From NCBI GenBank assembly GCA_002792275.1, contig PFOA01000085.1:1-5538 (forward strand): a DNA stretch of 5,538 nucleotides, read 5' to 3'. The number at the start of each line of letters is the position of its first letter. Position 1 is the first letter of the stretch. Under the pieces are notes generated by a model that saw nothing but the letters and a program-made list of their open reading frames with translations, ran no database searches and had not been told where the DNA came from. A program made the translations under genes and the position numbers. This DNA is from Candidatus Saccharibacteria bacterium CG_4_10_14_0_2_um_filter_52_9. GTDB lineage: Bacteria; Patescibacteriota; Saccharimonadia; Saccharimonadales; UBA4665. Shown piece after piece: positions 1 to 5,524 of this stretch.

Positions 1-1
1 A

Positions 2-2656
2 CTGGGCATCAAAGACAAGCGCGACATCGGTACCAAGATCAGCTTGGAGGAATATATCAAAGCCTGCCGCGCCAATATGGAGCAGACCGGCGAGGAATGG
101 GAGGCCATAATCGACCGTATCGGCCGCTGGGTCGACTTTAAAGGTGCGTATAGGACAATGGACAAAAACTACATGGAATCGGTCTGGTGGGCCTTTAAAA
201 CGCTCCACGAGGCCAATAAAATCTATGAGGGCGAAAAGGTTTTGCTATATTGCACCCGCGACGCCACGCCGATCAGTAAGGCCGAGGTGGCCATGGACAA
301 TTCTTACCAGGATGTCACCGACCCGTCGGTTTACGTCAAACTGAAGCTCAAGGACAGCGAGGCCTCGCTGTTAGCCTGGACTACCACACCGTGGACACTG
401 CCGGCTAACACCGCCGCCGCCGTCAACGCCAAAGCCGAGTATGCCGAAGTCACAGTTGGCGACGATCAACTCATCCTGGCCAAAGACCTCCTGAACAAGG
501 TATTAACCGATGAGAAACACAACGTTGTACCGTATACAATCAACAAGACTTACAGGGGTGAAGAACTAGTCGGCAGGGAGTATGAGCCATTATTTGAAGA
601 TCGTGGTGAAAATGCCCACAAGGTCTGGGCGGCCGATTATGTAACCCTGGAAGAAGGCACCGGCGCTGTCCACCTGGCGCCGGCTTACGGCGAAGAAGAC
701 TATGATCTGGCCAAGGCTAAGGGTTTCCCGGTCGTGTCTGTTATTGACGACAACGGCTTCTACACCGAAGGCGAGTGGCAAGGCCAGTACGTCTGGGATG
801 CCAACAAGCCGATCGCCAAAACCCTTCACGAGCGCGGCGACATCTGGAAAGTCGACTACATCACCCACAGCTATCCGCACTGTCACCGCTGTGGTACCAA
901 GCTGATGTACCGCGCCCACCCCAGTTGGTTCATGGATATCGACAGTCAGCGCCAGCAAATGCTCGAAGAAAACAGCAATATTACCTGGTTTCCGGAGCAC
1001 ATCAAACAGGGGCGCTTCGCCAAAACTGTTGAGTCGGCTCCGGATTGGAATCTCAGCCGCGACCGCTTCTGGGCCACGGCCATGCCGGTCTGGAAAGGTA
1101 AAGATCACAACGGAAAAGACCATATCAAGGTTGTTGGCAGTTACGCCGAACTCAAAGAATTATCAGGGGTAGAATTGAAAGACTATCATCGCCCCTGGAT
1201 TGATGATGTAACCTTCACAATAGATGGTGTGAAGTATCAGCGCATCGATAAAGTCATCGACGGCTGGTTCGAAAGCGGTTCGATGCCGTTCGCTCAGTTC
1301 CACTATCCCTTTGAAAACGTCGAGCAGTTCGAGCAGAACTTTCCGGGCGACTTCATTGCCGAATATGTCGGCCAGGTAAGAGCCTGGTTCTACTACCTGC
1401 ACGCCGTTTCGGTGGGGCTGTTCGGCAAAAACAGCTTTAGCAACGTGGTTGTTACCGGTACGCTGGCCGGCAGTGACGGCCGCAAAATGAGCAAGAGCTT
1501 TGGCAATTACACTGATCCCAACGTGCTGATGGACACCTACAGCGCCGATTCACTGCGCTTTCTGTTGCTCAGCTCACCAGTGTTAAACGGCGAAGACTTT
1601 TCGCTAACAGATAAAGAAGTGGCCGACACCGCCCGCAAACTGTCGATGGTTTGGAATATGTACGACTTCTTTACTCTATACGCCGATGTCGACAAATGGG
1701 ATTGGGATGGTAATCTGGACGACCCGACCTCTGATTTGCACAACCCGCTCGACCAATGGATCGTCAGCCGCGTCCACCAGCTCAACCAAGAAGTTGACCA
1801 GCACATGCAGAAGTATGATCTGCCGAATGCCTGTAAACCTATCCTGCCGTTTCTGGATGACGCCAGCAACTGGTACGTCCGCCGTAGTCGCAAACGCTTC
1901 TGGAAGAGCGATAACGACGCCGACAAGGCCGCCGCCTACCGTACTCTACACTACGTGTTGGTTCAGCTGAGCCTGGTGATGGCGCCGTTCACACCGTTCC
2001 TGGCCGAAGAACTCTACCAAAAACTGACCGGCGGCGAATCCGTCCACCTCTTAGACTGGCCGGCTAGCGGCCACATCAACGAACTGTTGATCAAGGACAT
2101 GACCCTAGTCCGGGAAGCAATCACGAATGGCTTGGCACAGCGGGCTCAAGCCGGTATTAAAGTTCGTCAGCCTCTCGCGAAAGTTACTGTTCCGGTACAT
2201 CAGTTTACTGATGCTACAGCGCGAGAAGAAATCTATCGTGATATCATCGCCGAGGAGCTCAATGTCAAGCAAGTTGTGTTTAATAACACCGATGCCAGTC
2301 GCCGCGAACGTATGGAAAAACCACCGACAGAGGCCGGCACTATTGCAGTTCAAGAACATCTGGCAGTACAACTTGATCTTAAGCTTACTCCCGAGCTAAA
2401 GCGCGAGGGGCTGATGCGTGAGGTGGTGCGGCACGTCCAGCAGGCTCGTAAACAGGCGGGGCTGGAAGTCGATGACCGCATCGATCTGGGGCTACAAACT
2501 ACCGATGCCGAACTTACAACGCTCTTCAAGGATCATGGATTAACAGATACGATTAAGCACGAAACGCTGGCTAAAAGTCTGCACCCCACAGCCGTCAAAG
2601 GCTTCCAGACAACCGTCAAAATTGATGGTGCCGAGCTGCACATCAGCCTGGCCTAG
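2..2656 (+). CDS. ileS: Isoleucine--tRNA ligase, type 2 (eukaryote-like), 5'-truncated by window edge
   Basis: Cytoplasmic class Ia aminoacyl-tRNA synthetase that charges tRNA-Ile with isoleucine and edits mischarged valine. 884 residues are visible. The frame is open to the left edge and the first visible residues (LGIKDKRDI) already match the family, so roughly 80-110 N-terminal residues with the HIGH motif lie outside. Visible numbering: the CP1 editing domain carries the Thr-rich TTTPWTLPAN (127-136) and GTGAVHLAPAYGEEDY (219-234), keeping the His and Asp of the editing pocket. The catalytic core resumes with YPHCHRCGTKLMY, DWNLSRDRFWATAMPVW and GWFESGSMPFAQ. KMSKS is at 495-499 (nt 1484-1498). 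The anticodon-binding domain (about 583-735) includes WYVRRSRKRFW and GIKVRQPLAKV. The C-terminus has no cysteines, so the zinc finger of classical bacterial IleS is absent, pointing to the type 2 form. A TTG at 44 is not the start because homology continues upstream. The gene ends at TAG inside its own terminator. Confidence 0.97.
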   Translation: MGIKDKRDIGTKISLEEYIKACRANMEQTGEEWEAIIDRIGRWVDFKGAYRTMDKNYMESVWWAFKTLHEANKIYEGEKVLLYCTRDATPISKAEVAMDNSYQDVTDPSVYVKLKLKDSEASLLAWTTTPWTLPANTAAAVNAKAEYAEVTVGDDQLILAKDLLNKVLTDEKHNVVPYTINKTYRGEELVGREYEPLFEDRGENAHKVWAADYVTLEEGTGAVHLAPAYGEEDYDLAKAKGFPVVSVIDDNGFYTEGEWQGQYVWDANKPIAKTLHERGDIWKVDYITHSYPHCHRCGTKLMYRAHPSWFMDIDSQRQQMLEENSNITWFPEHIKQGRFAKTVESAPDWNLSRDRFWATAMPVWKGKDHNGKDHIKVVGSYAELKELSGVELKDYHRPWIDDVTFTIDGVKYQRIDKVIDGWFESGSMPFAQFHYPFENVEQFEQNFPGDFIAEYVGQVRAWFYYLHAVSVGLFGKNSFSNVVVTGTLAGSDGRKMSKSFGNYTDPNVLMDTYSADSLRFLLLSSPVLNGEDFSLTDKEVADTARKLSMVWNMYDFFTLYADVDKWDWDGNLDDPTSDLHNPLDQWIVSRVHQLNQEVDQHMQKYDLPNACKPILPFLDDASNWYVRRSRKRFWKSDNDADKAAAYRTLHYVLVQLSLVMAPFTPFLAEELYQKLTGGESVHLLDWPASGHINELLIKDMTLVREAITNGLAQRAQAGIKVRQPLAKVTVPVHQFTDATAREEIYRDIIAEELNVKQVVFNNTDASRRERMEKPPTEAGTIAVQEHLAVQLDLKLTPELKREGLMREVVRHVQQARKQAGLEVDDRIDLGLQTTDAELTTLFKDHGLTDTIKHETLAKSLHPTAVKGFQTTVKIDGAELHISLA

Positions 2657-2679
2657 CCTTTACGGGGGCGGCCTTTTTT
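2650..2679 (+). terminator. Bulged intrinsic terminator overlapping the ileS stop codon
   Basis: GGCC (2650-2653) pairs with GGCC (2670-2673). After a two-base TA bulge, GCCT (2656-2659) pairs with GGGC (2666-2669, one G-U). Six T residues follow at once (2674-2679). The left arm lies in the last ileS codons and the stop. The stem is short and bulged but GC-rich with an ideal U-tract, so termination is likely though possibly leaky. The hairpin loop also contains the -35 element of the rplU promoter. Confidence 0.6.
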
Positions 2680-2687
2680 GGTATGAT
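2659..2687 (+). promoter_or_regulatory. rplU promoter (-35 TTTACG, 17 bp, extended -10 TGgTATGAT)
   Basis: TTTACG at 2659-2664 matches four of six bases of the sigma-70 -35 consensus. After a 17-bp spacer comes TATGAT at 2682-2687 (five of six), preceded by the TG of an extended -10 at 2679-2680. Transcription should begin near 2693-2695, only about 5-7 bases before the rplU ATG at 2700. The promoter is laid over the ileS terminator: the -35 sits in its loop and the TG at the end of its T-tract. Confidence 0.72.
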
Positions 2688-2699
2688 CTATCGGTATCT

Positions 2700-3008
2700 A
2701 TGAAAAAGGCAGTCATTACAACTGGTGGTAAGCAGTACATCGTCTCCGAAGGCGAGATTCTTAAAGTCGAGCTCCTCAAGGAGCCGGGCAACAGCGTCAG
2801 CTTCGAGGCGTTAATGGTGCTTGATGGCGATAACGTGCAGATTGGCACACCGCTGGTGCCCAAAATCAAGGTCACAGCCGAGGTTTTAGAAGCCGATGTT
2901 CAGGCCGACAAGGTCACAGCCATTCGCTACAAGGCCAAAAAGCGCGTACATAAAGTTCGTGGCCACCGCCAACACCAAACCATCCTCAAAATTAGCAAGA
3001 TAGCCTAG
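2700..3008 (+). CDS. rplU: 50S ribosomal protein L21 (bL21)
   Basis: Component of the large ribosomal subunit, binding 23S rRNA. The 102 residues match the usual length of about 100. The N-terminus MKKAVITTGGKQYIVSEGE is the family signature (VI.tGGKQY.V..G), followed by the acidic beta-barrel segment and the basic C-terminal RNA-binding tail KKRVHKVRGHRQHQT, equivalent to the usual RKGHRQ(P)YT motif. The ATG at 2700 is chosen because the family begins exactly there; the same frame is open upstream to 2622, but those residues are unrelated to L21 and overlap ileS. No Shine-Dalgarno precedes the ATG, and the promoter lies so close that the mRNA would be almost leaderless. L21 is normally followed by rpmA (L27); here a terminator and a long non-coding stretch follow. 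Confidence 0.96.
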   Translation: MKKAVITTGGKQYIVSEGEILKVELLKEPGNSVSFEALMVLDGDNVQIGTPLVPKIKVTAEVLEADVQADKVTAIRYKAKKRVHKVRGHRQHQTILKISKIA

Positions 3009-3032
3009 TTTAGCCCATCCACCCCTGTTACG

Positions 3033-3054
3033 CACCGCACAAGCGGTGTTTTTT
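3033..3054 (+). terminator. Intrinsic terminator of rplU
   Basis: A perfect 6-bp stem CACCGC (3033-3038) / GCGGTG (3043-3048) with an ACAA tetraloop is followed by six T residues (3049-3054). It lies 24 bases after the rplU stop and closes a monocistronic transcript. Confidence 0.9.
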
Positions 3055-3073
3055 AATCCCGCAAAACACGATT

Positions 3074-3112
3074 CTATAAACCGTCTGTGGATAACTAACA
3101 GACGGTTTATAG
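3074..3112. repeat. Perfect 15-bp inverted repeat with 9-bp loop
   Basis: CTATAAACCGTCTGT (3074-3088) is exactly repeated in reverse complement at 3098-3112, around the loop GGATAACTA (3089-3097). It lies 20 bases after the rplU terminator. No T-tract follows on either side, only the TTTATAG within the arm itself, so it is not a standard terminator. It could be a protein-binding dyad, an extruding hairpin at a replication or partition site, or a weak bidirectional terminator. Confidence 0.85.
3086..3094 (-). promoter_or_regulatory. Exact DnaA-box sequence (TTATCCACA on minus strand)
   Basis: TGTGGATAA on the plus strand is the exact reverse complement of the consensus DnaA box TTATCCACA. It spans the last three bases of the left arm and the first six of the loop of the inverted repeat at 3074-3112. 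I found no second exact copy nearby. A single 9-mer can arise by chance, but an exact match in a dyad upstream of parA is suggestive. DnaA binding is inferred. Confidence 0.5.
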
Positions 3113-3177
3113 GTAGTTATTAATCTTACAACATGCTTGAGATCGAATATCGTACTCCCGGCGCCATATTTATAGGC

Positions 3178-3254
3178 TTACCTCGGGTAAATAGGCCAAA
3201 TGTAAGATAATTTACAACGCTTTTGGGTACGGAATATTGAAATTTAGGCCAAAT
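3178..3254. repeat. 10-bp direct repeat TAGGCCAAAT x2 with two small dyads
   Basis: TAGGCCAAAT occurs at 3192-3201 and again at 3245-3254, 53 bases apart start to start. Just before the first copy is the dyad TTACC-TCG-GGTAA (3178-3190). Directly overlapping its end is TGTAA-GATAAT-TTACA (3201-3216). Together they form an AT-rich cluster of possible protein-binding sites between the DnaA-box dyad and the candidate small RNA. No known site consensus was recognised. Confidence 0.4.
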
Positions 3255-3319
3255 TATTTGCATAGATTTTGTATTCAAAAAGGCTTGCATGCCCCTGTTG
3301 GAAAGTCCATACTACGTAC

Positions 3320-3419
3320 ATAGGATTGGAACCGTGTGAGGTCTGATCCTAACCATACAAACAATGGTTAAAACCAAACAAAAAGCCAAACAAGTCCCTC
3401 GGTTTACCGGGGGACTTTT
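3320..3419 (+). ncRNA. Candidate structured small RNA upstream of parA (unrecognised family)
   Basis: A run of about 100 bases can fold into three successive hairpins and ends in an intrinsic terminator. Hairpin 1: TAGGAT (3321-3326) with ATCCTA (3346-3351), with an inner ACC/GGT pairing. Hairpin 2: TAACCAT (3350-3356) with ATGGTTA (3364-3370), sharing one or two bases with hairpin 1. Then an A/C-rich single-stranded stretch (3371-3391) and the terminator. A weak promoter (TTGCAT at 3285-3290, 17 bp, CATACT at 3308-3313) would start the RNA near 3320. Since rplU already has its own terminator, this second one needs another transcript to stop. I do not recognise RNase P, tmRNA, 6S or SRP RNA here. 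It could instead be a 5' leader or attenuator of parA. Confidence 0.4.
3392..3419 (+). terminator. Strong intrinsic terminator in the rplU-parA gap
   Basis: AAGTCCCTCGG (3392-3402) pairs over 11 positions (one G-U) with CCGGGGGACTT (3407-3417) around a TTTA loop, followed by T residues to 3419. It lies more than 330 bases after the rplU terminator, so it marks the end of a separate transcript or acts as an attenuator ahead of parA. Confidence 0.8.
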
Positions 3420-3456
3420 AAGTTACAGGGTTGCTATATCGATATTAATGGCGGAA

Positions 3457-3480
3457 TGCTATACTTAAGCCCAAGCGGAG
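3457..3480 (+). promoter_or_regulatory. parA extended -10 promoter and Shine-Dalgarno
   Basis: TGcTATACT at 3457-3465 is an extended -10 element (TATACT, five of six). No good -35 is seen at 16-18 bp upstream, as is common for extended -10 promoters. Transcription would start near 3471-3473. GGAG at 3477-3480 is a Shine-Dalgarno five bases before the ATG at 3486. Because the in-frame ATG at 3456 overlaps this -10 box, it would not be on the mRNA. Confidence 0.65.
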
Positions 3481-3485
3481 CAACT

Positions 3486-4247
3486 ATGACAAAAACAATC
3501 ATCGCGGTGGTAAACCAAAAAGGCGGCGTCGGCAAGACTACGACGGCAATTAACGTTGCCGCCCAGCTGGCTGGTGAAAAACGCTCGGTACTGCTGGTTG
3601 ATCTTGATCCACAGGGCAATGCCACCAGCGGGCTAGGCATTCCAAAAGAGCAGACCCAAAAAACGACTTATGATGTTTTGTGTAATGGGGCATCATTAGC
3701 CTCGACCGTCCATGAAAGCCATGTCGCACAATTATTCGTTTTGCCGGCTAATTCCAATTTGGCCGGTGCGGAAGTTGAACTGGTGGGACAGGCACAGCGG
3801 GAGTTCGCCCTACAGAAAGCCCTCAAGCAAGCCGCCTATGACTGCATTATTATTGATTGCCCGCCGTCGCTGGGTCTGTTGACCATCAATGCCTTAACGG
3901 CCGCAACAGGGGTGTTGGTACCGGTGCAAACCGAGTATTATGCCTTGGAGGGTCTGAGCCAGCTACTTACTACCATCCAGGCCGTTCGCGAGAGCACCAA
4001 TCCCGGCCTGGAATTACTGGGCATAGCTCTAACCATGTATGATAAGCGCAATTCGCTAAGCGAGCAGGTTCAAGCCGAGGTTAAGAATTATTTTGGCGAT
4101 AAAATGTTCGACACGGTCATTCCGCGCAACGTCCGCCTGGCCGAAGCCCCGAGTTTTGGCAAAACCATTTATGAACACGATCGTTGGAGCAAAGGCGCCC
4201 GGGCTTACAAAGCTTTAGCCCGCGAAGTCCACAACCGAACAAATTAA
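3486..4247 (+). CDS. parA: ParA/Soj-family chromosome-partitioning ATPase
   Basis: Deviant-Walker ATPase that binds DNA non-specifically as an ATP dimer and, with ParB, segregates or positions the chromosome. 253 residues, the normal length for chromosomal Soj/ParA. Motifs: deviant Walker A QKGGVGKTT (11-19, signature Lys12 and catalytic Lys17), Walker A' LLVDLDPQGN (36-45), Walker B IIIDCPPSLG (121-130), and the family C-terminal block DTVIPRNVRLAEAPSFGKTI (209-228). There is no N-terminal helix-turn-helix, so it is the chromosomal rather than the plasmid P1/F type. The ATG at 3486 is preferred over that at 3456 because it has a Shine-Dalgarno, gives the standard family N-terminus, and lies downstream of the promoter. 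No parB follows: the next gene is convergent and begins only 5 bp away. Orphan ParA-like proteins can position other cargo, so partner and cargo are open. Confidence 0.94.
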   Translation: MTKTIIAVVNQKGGVGKTTTAINVAAQLAGEKRSVLLVDLDPQGNATSGLGIPKEQTQKTTYDVLCNGASLASTVHESHVAQLFVLPANSNLAGAEVELVGQAQREFALQKALKQAAYDCIIIDCPPSLGLLTINALTAATGVLVPVQTEYYALEGLSQLLTTIQAVRESTNPGLELLGIALTMYDKRNSLSEQVQAEVKNYFGDKMFDTVIPRNVRLAEAPSFGKTIYEHDRWSKGARAYKALAREVHNRTN

Positions 4248-4252
4248 GTGTG

Positions 4253-5524
4253 TTAAGCGGGGTAGGCCAGAATAGCGGCAGTCATGTCGTCGCGCTTGGC
4301 ACGAACATGACTATCATCCAGACTGCGCGAGCGAGCTGTTTTAACAAGTACCTCTGCCGCAAATTCATTGTCCGGAATATCACGCAAAACTTTAGTAACT
4401 TCACTATTCGTCAGATTGTCATGAACACCGTCGGTAGTCAGCAACAACCGGTCGCCTGGAGCTATTTCAAATTCAGTTACCGTTATAGTCGGAGAGGTGC
4501 CGTCGCCGCCCAGACAACTGGTAATATACTGGCGACTTTGAAAAGCCGCTAGTTCCTTTTCGTTTAAGTTAGTCAAATCAACCACTTCGGCGAGAGTTTG
4601 CTGTAGCTGTAGCTGTTGCTGTTGTTCAGGGGTAGCGCCGCCTAAGTAAGCGTGATCCAGGGTTAAGTGGGATAACATATCGTCACGATAAAGATAGGCT
4701 CTGCTGTCGCCGGCACTACCGATAACCACGTAAGGGGTGCCTTTTTCCGTTTGGAACACCTTAGCGATGGTTGCAGTAGTAGCAATGTCTTGGCCCTCAC
4801 CTTTACGCATAATAGTTTCATGAGCTTCGATGAGTACATCCCTAACCGCTAATCGTGCCAGTGGCAAAGGAACAGATTGATTATGAACAGTCTCGAGTGC
4901 TTTGGGGATGGCATGTGCAGCTAAACGTGAAGCTTCATCCGAACCAGATGCACCTCCAACACCGTCAAAAACACCAATTGCGCGCAGGTTTTCATTTATA
5001 AAATAGGCGTCTTCATTGCGGTCGGGATGCCGTTCGTTAGCTACGCTATGGGCAGCAACTTCAAAAGTCAGATCCCCATTTAACTCAGGAGTTAGGGTGT
5101 CTATATCTGCCGATAGTTGCTTAACCGCACTTATAGCTGTGCGTCCTAAATAGGTGTGGTTGGCCGAGCTTAGGTCAATGATCTCTAACTCGTCACCAGT
5201 GCGTCGGATCTGTACGTGCTTACTTGATACATATGGGTCAAAGTCAAAGCGTTCTTGATATGAGCGGCGGCCTAATATAACACGTTCACCGTCCCGAAGG
5301 GGTTTATAACCCTTCTCCGCATCGACGTCTACTTTTGCATTAGGGTCGACAATAAAACATCTTATATTTGGATTGAGACTGTCGTTAATTGAAGCAGGTA
5401 AGTCTCGTTCGGGGTCTACAATTTGCAGACGTCGATCACCCAGGTAGATATCGATAGGACCTTCTTTTATAGAAGTCAATTCATAAGTAATCGCTTTGCG
5501 GAAAGAATCACCTCCTACATTCAA
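4253..5524 (-). CDS. FHA domain-PP2C Ser/Thr phosphatase fusion (start uncertain, may extend past window)
   Basis: Predicted soluble metal-dependent protein phosphatase with its own phosphothreonine-reading domain. Numbering from the TTG at 5524 (423 aa): FHA domain about 58-130 with LGRRS (84-88), VSSKH (99-103) and N122-x-T124...LGR, the phosphopeptide-binding residues. PP2C domain about 155-420 with RNEDAY (169-174), FDGVGG (186-191), AGDSRAY (271-277), LTLDH (287-291), TTDG (363-366) and RDDMT (411-415), so all metal-binding aspartates appear present. A Gln/Leu run (301-309) sits in the flap region. No signal peptide or membrane segment is visible. PP2C enzymes usually oppose Hanks-type kinases; none is in the window. 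The frame stays open to the right edge and no well-placed Shine-Dalgarno serves the TTG, so the true start may be upstream. The stop lies 5 bp from the parA stop. Confidence 0.9.
   Translation of the reverse strand: MNVGGDSFRKAITYELTSIKEGPIDIYLGDRRLQIVDPERDLPASINDSLNPNIRCFIVDPNAKVDVDAEKGYKPLRDGERVILGRRSYQERFDFDPYVSSKHVQIRRTGDELEIIDLSSANHTYLGRTAISAVKQLSADIDTLTPELNGDLTFEVAAHSVANERHPDRNEDAYFINENLRAIGVFDGVGGASGSDEASRLAAHAIPKALETVHNQSVPLPLARLAVRDVLIEAHETIMRKGEGQDIATTATIAKVFQTEKGTPYVVIGSAGDSRAYLYRDDMLSHLTLDHAYLGGATPEQQQQLQLQQTLAEVVDLTNLNEKELAAFQSRQYITSCLGGDGTSPTITVTEFEIAPGDRLLLTTDGVHDNLTNSEVTKVLRDIPDNEFAAEVLVKTARSRSLDDSHVRAKRDDMTAAILAYPA

Noticed and set aside
44..46. TTG as the ileS start with GGAGG nearby
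   Set aside because: The GGAGG lies after the TTG, and IleS-like residues (LGIKDKRDI) continue in frame to the window edge; the gene is truncated by the window.
590..1123. 177-codon minus-strand open frame opposite ileS
   Set aside because: It lies entirely antisense to a well-conserved synthetase and resembles no family; it is a shadow frame.
2622..2699. N-terminal extension of L21 from an ATG at 2622
   Set aside because: The extension overlaps ileS and its terminator, and L21 proteins begin at MKKAVITTGGKQ, which is at 2700.
3195..3222. dif-like XerCD site around TGTAA-GATAAT-TTACA
   Set aside because: Only the inner five bases of each arm are symmetric and the outer arms do not match known dif consensus.
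3298..3308. GGAAAGTCC resembling the P4 5' strand of RNase P RNA
   Set aside because: The matching 3' P4 strand (ACAGNRA) and other RNase P hallmarks are absent, and the segment is too short.
3364..3468. 34-codon ORF starting MVKTKQKAKQ
   Set aside because: It runs through the terminator hairpin and the parA -10 box and has no Shine-Dalgarno.
3456..3485. Upstream ATG (3456) for parA
   Set aside because: It overlaps the -10 element and adds ten residues foreign to the family; the ATG at 3486 has a Shine-Dalgarno.
4200..4222. CGGGCT / AGCCCG hairpin as terminator of the minus-strand gene
   Set aside because: It lies in parA coding sequence with no T-tract on either strand.
4280..4312. Inverted repeat AGTCATG / CATGACT as a terminator for parA
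   Set aside because: It has a 19-base loop, no following T-tract, and lies in conserved PP2C coding sequence.
4184..4552. 122-codon plus-strand open frame across the parA end and phosphatase
   Set aside because: It is antisense to the conserved C-terminal PP2C motifs, has an unnatural composition, and lacks a Shine-Dalgarno.
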